Of a stretch of DNA of 64,000 nt, positions 11,060 to 22,960 are shown piece by piece; positions within the stretch are counted from its first letter, which is position 1; each line of letters starts with the position of its first letter. Under the pieces are notes generated by a model, which was not told the DNA's origin, made no database searches, and saw only the letters and a list, made by a program, of their open reading frames with translations. Both the position numbers and the translations under genes were made by a program. Source of the DNA: Hippophae tibetana (Eukaryota; Streptophyta; Magnoliopsida; Rosales; Elaeagnaceae); the NCBI GenBank assembly GCA_037013495.1, contig CM072812.1, positions 36,802,001 through 36,866,000 on the forward strand. Reading direction: 5' to 3'.

Positions 11060-13600
11060 GTTATAATATTGTATTCTTATAAGTAAATATATAAAAAAGT
11101 TATATAAAATTTAAAAAAATTGAGTTTGTAGTTTTGATAGTGTGGGAAGTGTAATCGCCTAATCCAACCCCCACAAAAACATTTTCCCTGTTAGGTTATC
11201 TCGTCAATAAAAAATTCAAATTTTCTATACATAAGTGTGTAGATTTATTCAAATAATTAAAAAATTAATAATTTAATTAATTTAAATTTTACAATTTGTC
11301 GGAACTATAACTTAATTAACCAAGTGCTTAGCATGTAACCAAGTACGTATAGGACTAATATGTCATTTATTCATAGTTAAGGATCATTTTGACCCAAAAT
11401 CCTATATTTTAGTACTAATGTATAGTAAGAATGAATATTTTATCATTGTTTAACCGATGATTATCTATTTTATAAGCACATGTTTTTCACGTGTAAGATG
11501 AGATAATATAAAAATTAATCTTAAATTTTGAAGTATCTTTAAAATATTCATAAGATTTAAAATAATTCAAAAATATCTCTTAAACAAAACAGAATTGAAT
11601 AATAACATTTCATAAATAAAAATAAAAGAAATAATAAAAAATCAAAAGAATAATAGAATTAGAAATAAAGACATCTCATAATGTTTTTCATAGGATATGA
11701 AAATAAGTAAAAATAAATTCAAAAAACAAAATTAAATCTAAAAAAAATGGATTTAAAGATTCATCGTTTACATCTTTAAGAAAATTATTTTTAAGAAAAT
11801 ACATAATTTATTATAAAATAAGTAATAAAAAAATGAGGATTAATATCACAAATGTAACAAGAATATATAATATACCATTAATTGACAAGAAAACTATATT
11901 GAATAAATTGTCTAAATTTTTTTTAAAAAATAAGAAAAAAATTAGATATATTCATTTAAGAAAAATTTAAATATTAATAAAGTATCTTTCATATTAGCTT
12001 ATTAAAATAGGTTTCATTTTAGACCAATGATACCATCATTTTAAAGTATAAATTGAAAAGTTAATTAGATCTCATGAATCTCCAACAAACTTCAATTATC
12101 CTTAAATATTAATTATTGTATATTTATGTAAGACACTTATTCTTCTATCAATTAAATAATAAAATATTTAAAATATTAATAATTATCTTAATAGTTATTT
12201 AAAATATTGAATGTTCCCTAAAGAAATTATTTAAATCCATTTAATAATATGTCTTTTTGTTTAATTTGATTTTATCGTAATATCCTCTAGAAAATACATG
12301 TAATACTATTATATTAAAAAATTAATCATTAATTATAAATTGAGTATTTTTTTCTTCTCATGTATGAATAATATAATTATTTAATATGTTTCACTTTTAA
12401 CTCAATAAAAAATATATTTATTTTCATACAACATTAAAAACACATATTTATTTACGTTCTAAAAAAAATAAACATATATTTTCCGAGAGAGTTTAAAAAT
12501 AAAACTTCATATATAAAAAGGATTTATTATGCAATTAAACTATATTTTTATCGTTACACATAACGTCATAGATATAATTATGATTACTTAAATTTTTTAA
12601 ATATATTTACAACTCACCCATACATGATGGGTATAAAACATAATTAATCCTAATTTAAAAGTTGAATAGTTAGAATTATAATTACCTTTATGAAATCCAA
12701 CCTTATTTTTGTATCATAAATATAAATTTATTCATTCAGGTAACCATGTGGTCATCTTATCAATATTTACTCTTTTTTTTGCCATTCATGTAAGATGTGT
12801 AATTTATTTTTGAAAAATTATAAAAAAACAACATTATTAAAATTTATAAAAATAAAAATAATACCCTAAACAATATTAAACGACATTCAATTAGACACTA
12901 TCCAATATTAAACGAATCTAAATAATCATAATTTAATTTGAACATTTAATTGAATGCATTTAAAATTAAATAATGTATTTTTTTTAATATTACAAATGTA
13001 TGGGATAAATATAAACGTCTGATTTATATCTTTGAAAAAAAAATTATATAAGATTGGGGTAATATTTTGATATTTTAAGATAATATTATTTGTGTTTAAA
13101 TCAAAATAGGTTCCTTGTATACAAACAGATCAAATTTTGAATGGAATGGTTCTCAATGTTATCTATGTAATTGATTCATGTAAATCTTTCTTTTAAGAAT
13201 TAAGAGATCATTATCTGTCAGTAATTTGGATGGCAGTTTTCAGTATCGGTCAAAATTATTTTAATTTTACAAAAAATTCAGTAGAAATTTGGGTTTCGGT
13301 TTTGATGTCAGTGGAAAAATTAGAGTGAAACTGTGATCCATTACTATCTTTGATAATGCAAGTTTTAAAATAAATATATAGAATTAAAATTTTAAATAAA
13401 TGTGAGTTAAATTTGTAACAAAAGAAAGTGAGTATTTATTAAAAACATAAAAAAGCTTTAAAATCAAAATTTGATGTTTATGAAACTTATCAAATTCACC
13501 AAAATTTTCCAATTTGGTAGGAAATTAACATATTTTAACCACATTTCTAAAATTTTCATCCATGAATCTTCCACGTACACATGCCAAAGGATTTTTCTTA
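11060..13600. other. AT-rich spacer
   Basis: About 2.5 kb has no gene, RNA or element that I can recognise. Bases 11140-11190 (GTGGGAAGTGTAATCGCC...) and 13190-13330 are less AT-rich but contain no open frame or family motif. Confidence 0.5.
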
Positions 13601-13757
13601 CAATATATATATATATTTGAAAAATTACTTAAAAATACCAAATACAAGTAAATACTATGAAACACAGTTTCCTTGAAATCATAATCCATCATAATCAAAG
13701 GAAATCTACAACTTGTTCTGACTAAAAAAACTACACTTGTGGCTTTAGAGCTGCACT

Positions 13758-16700
13758 TTAAGTGTGAACTCCTATCCTCTCAGCTACCTGCATCAACAAA
13801 CAATCACATGAACAGCGCTCGAATTTTAAGCCGAAGGATTACAATGAAAATGTAGAGAGAACGTGATAACTTCACATTATTTTCACATATGCCTTGTTGG
13901 GTAATCTATTTGTGATACACTGAGGCCCAATGTATACACCAACCTTGGGCCAGATACTTGTCTCATGCATTATTCCAAGGCTATAAGAAGGGCATTATGG
14001 TAATTGTGACTGATGGCTATGTATTCCTCTTATACCTCACATTAAGGTTTGCACCGCTCATTTGTAACTCTGGTTTCTAGTCTCTCGTGTCTCCTCTCAA
14101 TATCTTAGGATTTCTTCTGTGTAAACACCTAGTTTTCCATAGGAAATAAGTATGTTTAACTCCAAAGATGTGTTGTAATGGCTTCCTAGGGTGTTATTGA
14201 GTCCATGTGTACTGGTTTATATCGACTTCCATAACTTCTTGTGACTTTGACTAATTTAATTGATTGTTCTTCTCCCCCTCCTATATATTAGAGTGTTTGT
14301 ACCTGACCCACATAATTTCTCTATTATTTCTATTATCTACTTCATGTTTTATGACTTTAAAGTTTGTGTGAGTTGTTAGTTTTGAGTAGGTCAAGTTCTT
14401 GATTTCTTATTAGATCGAGTAACATACCAACAAATCTAGTATCAAGTCTTTTAGTCTTCTAGGGAGTTCTTTGATACATTTAATGTTCGAAAACAATCTT
14501 ATAGTCTCTTCGTCTTCTCTTGATCTTGAAAACCCTTGGGTGGTCCGAAATATTATTTCCTTGGTTCCCTGTATAAGTTTCTTGCGTGAGTCGCACTTTA
14601 AAGTTTCAAAAAGAGTCTTTTAGCAAACCACGACTACTTTAGTAATCTCTAAACTTAAAGTAGTCTCTAAACTTGATTATTTATATCTTAAAAAGACTTT
14701 ATATGATAAAATTTACATGAAACATAATTTCTATACATTAAAGATGAATCAGTCCAAAAAACTTGATTTTAAAAGATTAACTAGTGATCTTGTTTCTATT
14801 TAAAATAAAATTGAAGATGAAACTCGCCCTGTTATTTTATTCAATTCTTTACCAAACAAATATAAAAAAGTTAAAACAAAACAAGCCCCGTCCTGTCTCC
14901 ACTAGATCTATTCTCGGGAGTAAGAATGGGTATTTTAACTGAGGGTTTAGATATATGCAGTTATCTGCACCATAGGTTCGGTTTTTTTCAATTAATTTTG
15001 GGGACGGAAATGGTTTTAGGTATTATCCAATCATGAAATAGCATTTTTGGGGCGGGTACAGTTATATTGATATCCGTCTCTGTCTGTACCCGATATATAT
15101 TATATTAATTAATTAATATATTTAATTAACTTATATATTTATTAAAATAATTTTGATTTTGGGTATTATTTATTATCCGTCCTGTCCCATTACCCACGAA
15201 TAGAAACTACCCTCGAATTGTAACGATTTTCGAACAATTTTAAATACAGATTAATGGGTTAATGGGCTATACATTTTGTTAGAAAGTGTAAAGAAGGATA
15301 AAGGTATTGTAGCTTCTATTAAAATAAGGATCTAGCTAGCTATGTTGTCGCATAACTGGATAGGGCATGTAAGTGAAAAGGGTTTAGGGCATTTGTCTAA
15401 GCAAGGTGCTCTGGGAGACAAACCTTCTAGTAGTTTAAGGTTTTGTGAACAGTGTATTAAGAAAATAAACCATAGTTAAGCTTCGCAAAGGTAATCATAC
15501 ATCTAAGCATAACCTAAAATATATCCATTCAGATTTTTAGGGACCAACTTCCACTCAATCCTTAGGTGGCTCTAGGTATTTTCTATCTTTTATAGACGAG
15601 CTTTAGAAATGTACGAGTGTAATCTTTGAAATTTTAAAAATTGGAAAAACCTAGTTGAAAAATAATGTAGAAAAAGGATTAAAGTAGTTAGGACATATAA
15701 TGATAGAATCACAAAATTTAGAGGTTAGTTGTAGATCGAAATTGTATGTTTTTGGCTTTTGAAGATTTTCAATCCGAATCTGATCCAATAATCCGAATCT
15801 AAATAAATTGAATTTTTTTCAGATCGGATAAAGTCAAATTGATATTAAAATTTATTTATAAATTATTGTTATATATAAGACACGACATACACAAATTTAA
15901 ATTCTAAATTGATATTTTTGTAAGAAATATTATTATTTATAGTTACAACTAAACAAATCAAAACAATTAGAAGTATGTATAATTATAAAATTATTATAAA
16001 TATTTATATTTATTTTTTAAGCATACACAAAAGCTTTCAAGGAGAGTTTATTGCTCAAAGTGATCACCAAGTAGCTCAAGGTTTCCAATAAGCTATTCGT
16101 CTATCCAAACATCCTGTGTTTCATAGTAGATTAAAGCATATTGACATAAAATTTCATTTTATACATGACATTGTAGCCGAATTTAGTTAGGATTGAAAAA
16201 GTAGCTATTGAGGATAATCCCACAAACATGCCCACCAAAACAATACCCATAACCAAGTTTCAACATTGTAAGAACTTTGTTAGAGTTAAAACGGAAGGCG
16301 TGTGTTGAAAGGGGAGAGGCAAAGCAATCTACTTTGTCTAAGTTGGCAAGGTGTAGGAATGTTATTTTTGTGCCACACTAGTCAAAATGGGTATTGATCA
16401 TGTATAGCCATTTTTCCTTTAAGCATGAGAGGGACAATATGATAACTTCACATTATTTTATGTATGCTTCATTAGGCCAATCTATCTGTGATACATTGAG
16501 GCCCAATGTATACACTAGCCTTAGTTTGGATACATAACCTATTGTCCCACACCTTATTCTAAAGCTATACGAAGAGTATTATGGTAATTGTGGTTGATGA
16601 CTATAAATTCCTCTCATACCTCTTGTTAGAGTTTGCGCTGTTCATTTGTTACTCTAGTTTCTCATCTCTCTCGTGTGTCCTCTCGAGTTCTTAGGGCTTC

Positions 16701-19700
16701 CTTTATGTATATACCTCATCATCTAGAGATGTGTTGTTATGGCTTCCTATAGTGTTATCAAGTCCCTTTGTACTAGTTTGTATCGAGTCTTGTAACTTGT
16801 TGTAACTTTGACTGATTCAGTGAATTGTTCTTCTTTCCTTCTCGTGAATTAGGGTTTTAGTACCCGAGCCATGTAATTTCTGTTACTTCTATCATCTTAT
16901 TTATGTTTTATGTGTTTAAAATTCATTGTGAGTTCTGAGTTTTAAGCGGTTAACATTCTTGATTTCTTGTGAGATTGAGTAGTGATTACCAATAGAGAAT
17001 GAATATAAAAAATGGGAGAAAAAATATTCAAAATCACACACATTATTGATGACAACCATACTAGACCCAACTTCTACCCGGAGGAAAGAAGGGTCAGGTA
17101 GATCATATTATAAAGGTTCATGGGATAAAGAAGGTTAATACTCCATAGTACATTTTTGGTAAAGCATATACCTCCTTAAATGAGTGAACATCACTTCCCC
17201 AAAGCCAAGCGTCACAACCAGCATCTCGGGCACCCCATAAATCATTCCGACGATCATCCCCCACATGCACAGCCTCCTCAGGCTTTACACCTAGTAAGTC
17301 GCAGGCTTTTAAAAATATAGTTGGGTTCGGTTTCTCTGCTTCGACCTTTTCATAAAAATTGATGGGTATTATATTAGACCTAATGTAAGATCTACAAGAC
17401 TGTGAAGAAAATGGAAACTTACTTCAGCTGAAACTGCTACAGCATCAAACCAATGATCACAATCTAGAGCCCGCAGTAGAGGCCTTAATCTAGTGTCAAA
17501 GTTTGACACAACACCTACTTTCACACCCGCATTTCTCAGAGCTTTAAATATTTGCTCAGCCTCTGGGTCACAAAGGTGCCATGCCTATAGATGAGAACAA
17601 ATGGTTAAGAGATCATAAATACAACACTTATTCGATCTATAAAAGTAAAAATAACATGACACAACCTTATTGGTGGTATAATAGTTGTACAATTCTTCAA
17701 AATATTCAGAATCGTTACAACCAGTTGAAGAACTGACTATATATTGCCAGAAAGGCCTCCCATCATTCACATATCTGCAAAAAAATATTAATTTAAATCA
17801 AGAATTTGTCCATTTATTAAAAAGGTTTAGATGGACAACTCACAAACAACTCTTTGTGACTGTGATGAGCAAACAAAAATCTGAAACACTGCTAGTGAAT
17901 GATTGATTTCTAGGAAACACGTTGATTTGATTTCCTTTACAAGCATTCAAACCAATTACGTTTAAGAAAGCAACAAAGTTATTTACAATACTTCTAACAT
18001 AAAGAAGATATTCTTGAATTTGCAATCAACAAGAGTTCACTCTCTTATTCTAGCATCAATACCTGAACTCATTGCCATAATAATAATTTTTTTCACATTG
18101 ATTCAATGACAATGGATAATATCTTGTTTTCATTCAATAAAGTGCAGCTTAAAATAAATAAATTCTAAAACAATGATCTTTAGATGGTGAAAGTCAAACA
18201 CTATAGTCCCCTCTTGAGTTCATGAAGTAATACTTCACCTAAGAGAATCAAGATCTTTGAGCTCCAAAGTTCTGATATTCTTTTCAATCTCAGGGATACT
18301 TTTGATACTATTTTAAATACATATAATGAAGGCAGGGGTGCCAGTGGCTGGGGAATAATGCCAATAGTACATCTGACCTTTAGATTCTCTAATTTAATTC
18401 CCAATCTTTATTAAATTTCTACAATATAATCCCCAACTTTTCTTGAATTTTGACAACAGAGAATAATTTTTGGACAAAATTGGAGAAATTAGCAGCCAAC
18501 TTTTCTCAAATTTGCCTAGACTAGATTGTGCAATTTAAGAAAAGTTGGGACTAAGCTCTATAACCTATTAAATATTAATCCGTCCAATCTTCCCCAATTC
18601 TATTCCACAAGTCTCAAAAGTGGAAATTTTATTACCATATTGATCAAACTTGAATTTTTGCTTCCATTACTGGACAAATACCCTTTCCACTGTGGTTCAG
18701 GTCTTTTGAATTACTAATTAACCTTAATTATTAGCTTACTGCCACACAAATTCCATAAGAAAACACTCAATTTCTTATTGAAGCTGCTACATTTCTTTTA
18801 CAAGAAAAAATGATCCACTCTACAATGGAAACAGTCTCTTCAATCTCAAGCTAAGGCTCAGGAACAGAGTAGTTTCGATTCTAAGAGATAAAGGTCAAGG
18901 ACTTTAAATTGGTTGAGACCAAGGACGGGTTATGACAGCGAGATGATAGAGAAAAAGCAGTTGATATGGAAGAAATGGATTAGATAAAAGGGTAAAATAA
19001 ATACGAAAACTGGATGCACAGTATAAAATAAATACGAAAACTGGATGCATAGTATAAAATAAATACGAAAACTGGATGCATAGTATAAAATAAATACAAA
19101 AACTGGATGCATAGTATAAATGTTACAATTACAAATGTAGCACGCAGACAAAAATCAGGGAAACAAGTGGTTTCTAAATTGTTTTGTTCAAATAACCAGG
19201 TTTCTTGCTGTACTTTTATTTGATTACACGTGGCTTCAGGGAATTATCAATAACAAAGGACAATTTTGGGCAATAGGTCGTTGCTCTACAAACACATGTG
19301 TTTAGTAAACAATCATGAGTTTCGCTTTCACTTCAACTACGTACTACCAAAGTGGTAACTTCCCTTGACACATGTATCATCTTTAACAGACCAGAATTAC
19401 CATAATGAATAAGTACAAAGAGTTCATCATAGCCAACATGCAAAATACAGAATTTGAAGAAAATAAATCCACAAATTTAAACGTGACAAATATATTAAAC
19501 AAGTATAAGTTGAATGACTATAAAATTGAACTAAGTAGGAAAGTACCTGAGTCGAGATTTGCCCCAAGGCTGCTCATATGCCCTTCTATATCTGCTCAAA
19601 ATTTCAGCCTCTGAGCACTCCACTCCATATTTCTCCCCAATCCACCTATATATCTAAAAACATAAACAGAAGACCCGAAATACAAGCAAACACTTCAGTA

Positions 19701-20382
19701 TTTTATTGATCAATCAAGAGATGTACAAAAACCAAGATAAGCTATGCAGTCTGATTAGCCAAAATACCAGGCGAAGAGCAGAGTTTAAACAATACAACCA
19801 TGTTCCTGCAGAAGAGCAGCAATACTATAACAAGTACCCTTAAAAGATTAGCTTATGACCTAAAAACTTCCCTAGCCAGTATAAGCTCCTCCTACACAGT
19901 TATTCCAGTACTTAAAGCAAACTAGCAAAGCTATTTAAGATAAGCAAACACAGTCAAATATGCGTATTAAACACATACAACCCCAAATAAAACATAGAAC
20001 AGAGAAAATCAAAGAAATGAACACATCCCATAAAACCATAAAACACCCAAAATCCTATATATGCGAAGTTCAGTATAAAATGCTTTCAGAGAGAGAGAGA
20101 GAGAACCTGAGCCATAGGCTGAGAGGGAACAAGAAGGGTACCAACAGCATCAACCAACAGAGCCTTGTGAGTGATATCCCCATATAAGGACCTTCTGTAA
20201 TCCTCATAATCTTTCACACCCAAAATTGAAGAGGAAGAATAAAAAAATTGCCCATCTGCTTTGTTGGCCTTAAATTTATTAAATTTAACGCAATTAGAGA
20301 GGAACCCAGATGATTGCGTTCTAAGGGTGATGGCGGAGATGATTCTTGATAACCTTATTCTTGTCGTCGCCATTATCACCAT
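13758..20382 (-). CDS. REG-2/HDHD3-like HAD-superfamily protein, six exons, 285 aa
   Basis: The exons on the minus strand are 20382-20107, 19653-19547, 17774-17666, 17584-17423, 17345-17172 and 13787-13758, all with GT..AG borders and in phase, totalling 858 bases. Residues 1-45 are rich in Arg, Ser and Lys with almost no acidic residues, which suggests a mitochondrial or plastid transit peptide; Met4 is an alternative start. HAD motif I is LLVDAVGTLL with Asp78; motif II is VVSNFD (Ser191); motif III Lys is in AEKPNP (Lys223); motif IV is GDDRRND (247-253). A helical cap lies between motifs I and II. Position 80, usually the general-acid Asp of motif I phosphatases, is Val, as in the REG-2/HDHD3 group, so activity is unproven. 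The C-terminus VAERIGVHT comes from a tiny last exon. Intron 5 is 3.4 kb because a copia element is inserted in it. An upstream ATG at 20398 opens an overlapping out-of-frame ORF and could affect translation if it lies in the mRNA. Confidence 0.93.
13862..14432 (+). repeat. 5' LTR of the intronic copia element
   Basis: 571 bases, starting CGTGATAACTTCACATTATT and ending CCAACA. It pairs with the 3' LTR over its whole length. Its first two bases are CG while the 3' copy has TA; both are one step from the canonical TG, which fixes the border next to the GAGAA duplication. Confidence 0.9.
14437..14448 (+). other. Primer-binding site of the intronic copia element
   Basis: TAGTATCAAGTC lies four bases after the 5' LTR and resembles the usual copia site TGGTATCAGAGC (complementary to initiator tRNA-Met) with four differences. 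Confidence 0.6.
15340..15720 (+). pseudogene. Copia integrase remnant
   Basis: Across stops the sequence reads GHVSEKGLGHLSKQGALGD, FCEQC, then a stretch equivalent to the integrase core start (FRFLGTNFHS... RYFLSF). This is the gag-pre-integrase domain followed by the N-terminal part of the integrase core. It is interrupted by several stops and cannot work. Confidence 0.75.
16070..16290 (+). pseudogene. Copia RNase H C-terminal remnant
   Basis: AIRLSKHPVFHSRLKHIDIK and FHFIHDIV match the end of copia RNase H (the conserved '..HSR.KHID...H.IRD' block). The reading frame breaks soon after. Its position just upstream of the polypurine tract and 3' LTR is normal for copia. Confidence 0.8.
16438..16994 (+). 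repeat. 3' LTR of the intronic copia element
   Basis: 557 bases, starting TATGATAACTTCACATTATT and ending ACCAATA. It shares with the 5' LTR blocks such as GAGGCCCAATGTATACAC and ATTATGGTAATTGTG. The two copies differ at many positions, so the insertion is old. Confidence 0.9.
18993..19116. repeat. 31-bp minisatellite, four copies, in intron 2 of the HAD gene
   Basis: The unit TAAAATAAATACGAAAACTG followed by GATGCATAGTA occurs four times in a row (18993, 19024, 19055, 19086) with only one or two changes per copy, so the expansion is recent compared with its surroundings. Confidence 0.95.
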
Positions 20383-20640
20383 TGTTGATCAGCTTCATTT
20401 AACTCTCTTTCTCTCTCAAGCTTGTTCTTTGGTATTTTCTTTAGTCATTACCCTTGAAAACGGCTACCGAAAGGGCAAAGATCCAACATTGCTAACGTAG
20501 ACTGAACTTTAAGTTCAGTTTTTGATCGTGTTGTGGATCCGTGGCTGAGCTCAATAAACTAGAGTCAATCTCTTGATGGTATATGTCGAGATAATAAATA
20601 ATGCAAAGCAAAATGGGCCGGTCAAATTTAGCCACACAAA
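20383..20640 (-). promoter_or_regulatory. Upstream region of the HAD gene
   Basis: On the minus strand a GA-rich leader (GAGAGAGAAAGAGAG, complement near 20400-20420) precedes the start codon. A Site II-type word TGGGCC lies at 20614-20619. No convincing TATA box is visible, which is common for housekeeping plant genes. Confidence 0.4.
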
Positions 20641-22150
20641 AGTATTATAACTTTCACGTTATTATCATTAGAGGCAAATGGTTATCTGTTCGAACAATTT
20701 AGTTATTTCTTTTCATCGGTGGTTATAACTTATAGCAATAGTTTCTTATTAATAATACTTTTATATAATAATATTAAAATATAATTTATAGTAAAAATAT
20801 AATAAACAATTAATATATTTTATCGTGTGAATAATCAAAATTACTATGCTAATATCATTATTCTTCGTTAATTTAATTATTTTGTTATTAAAAAATAATA
20901 ATGTAAACATAAAGTAAAAATTTAAAATGTTTTTATGATTAATATTTTGGGAATCATTTTATTTATGTTATTAAGATACTTTACTCACTTTGTTTTCATA
21001 AGAGATATTTAAATTAAAAATCTCTATAAAAATTTAGAAAAGTATAATATTACTTTATTAACAAAAAAATTTAAAATAAATTTTAATAAAAACAAAATTT
21101 TTATTTTATTTTAACAATTTAGAATTGAATTTACATAGTACAATTTTTTTATTTTTCTTCAACTATTTTCAAAATTTTATATTTTATAGAATTTTTTATA
21201 TTTTTTGAACCCTTTTATATATCACTATTTATAAGTATTGTATTTGAATTAAAAAACCGATATAAAAAAGTGTTTAAAAATATAAAAAATCATAAAATAT
21301 AGCATTTTAAAAAACATTTGACCAAAAAAATAAAAGAAAATATTATACCGTTCAATTCATTTTTTTAGCTATTAAAATAAAATGAAAATTTTATCCTATT
21401 AAATTCACTTTCATAAATTTTGTTAATAAAATAATATGATACTATTTCATAATTAATTAAATTCTTATTTTTTTAGAGAGTAACCCAAATGTTTATTGTG
21501 AAAATAAAATGGTTAAAATGTTCACTTGACTGCATCAAAATGGCTTAGAGATTTTTTTTAAGATAATATATAAAATTGATATTTCAATATCAATTAGTAA
21601 AATATGAGAAAAATAAAAAGAAAAAATTTAAAAAAAATCATTTGTCTTTGTATTGTTATTTTTAAAAAATAAAATAACTAAACTAGTGTAAAAATTAAAA
21701 AGGGATTAAACTGTTTTGTTTGACGTAACTAAAGGACATGTGGTATTATCTACTCTAAGAGGTGATTACGTTCGATTTAGTCGGTTATTAACTTAATTTA
21801 CAAAGTGACCTTACCTTAGCGTAAATCAAAACCTTAACAAACCTACAAACTCTTTAAAATCAACTTTCAAACCGATCTACAATATCAGTTTGTTTAGAAC
21901 TATTATTTTTATAAAAAAATTATTTATAAAAGTATAAATTAAAACTTAGAAGAATTCTAAGCATGCTATATTTTCTATATATATTGTTATTTAAAAATGT
22001 TTATTTTTTTTTAAATAAAATATGTCTAAGAATAGTTTTAAAATATAGATCACATCTTAAATCAATATAGAGAAAAATAAGATAATAAAGATTTCAAAGT
22101 AGTAGAAATTTATAAAGAAATAAAAAATATGGAAAAGGGTCCCTAAAAAA
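20641..22150. other. AT-rich spacer
   Basis: No gene or element is recognised. The sequence is dominated by A/T runs. Confidence 0.5.
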
Positions 22151-22960
22151 AAGTTTGACTTTTCTTAATAATTATGTTTCATTTAGGTTAAAAATGTATC
22201 ATTTATTTACTTGTTTTAAGAAGTTGTTATTTAGTCATTTTAAATATACAATTGTGATGAACCGACGTTATCCACGTAATATTACCATTCGGCTCTCTTC
22301 TTCATTGCAAAGACCCAACAAAAATTTATTTCTCTTCTCTACTTCTCCCAAAACCGAGCTCACCCACCCTCTTTCTCAATTTCCGGCCATCTCCGACCAC
22401 CATTTGCAACACCGTTTTGAGGGTTATATTCCCCTTCTCATTATCTTTCAAATGTACTATTTTTTGGAACGAAATACTCAAATTTTTATACCTATTTTTC
22501 ACTTATTCTCACTTACAAAACACCATTTTATTCTTCATTTCCTTCATTTAGTCACTTAATAACATTCTTGTAAGTATTTCTATTAATTTTGCAGCTTATT
22601 ATTCAGTTTGTTTTATTTTTGTATAAATTTTTGATTTATGTATGTTTTTTTATTATGCTTGTTATTATATATTTGACTTATTTTATGTGGAAATAATATC
22701 TGAATGTTTGGGTTTGAGGGACTATAATATTTACCGTACTGGATAAATTTATTTATATATAAATAATTATATTTTATTAAGTAAAAGTAATACATTTGTA
22801 AAATGATTAAAACGATAATTGTTTTGTATTATGTATGTTTTGATATATATTCTAATAATTAGGGAATTTATATATAATAATACTTGAAATATATTCATTG
22901 GATACATAATTAATTAATATGCTTAATTAATGTCATTAATAGAAAATTGACAAATCTTGG

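Larger units (their letters stand above)
13862..16994 (+). mobile_element. Ty1/copia element with both LTRs, inside the last intron of the HAD gene
   Basis: Two LTRs (13862-14432 and 16438-16994) flank about 2.0 kb of decayed interior. GAGAA occurs on both sides (13857-13861 and 16995-16999) as a perfect 5-bp target-site duplication. A primer-binding site resembling the tRNA-Met site follows the 5' LTR (TAGTATCAAGTC, 14437-14448), and a purine-rich tract (GAGAGGGACAA) precedes the 3' LTR. The interior shows gag-pre-integrase/integrase (15340-15720) and then the end of RNase H (16070-16270), so RT is deleted. It lies antisense to the host gene. Confidence 0.92.

Noticed and set aside
17861..17900. 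TGATGA and CTGA words on the plus strand resembling a C/D snoRNA inside HAD intron 2
   Set aside because: The spacing is too short for a box C/D RNA, there is no terminal stem and the strand is opposite to the host gene.
22155..22559. 134-codon plus-strand frame before the CACTA transposase
   Set aside because: No family signature; it spans a pyrimidine-rich patch that explains the lack of stops.
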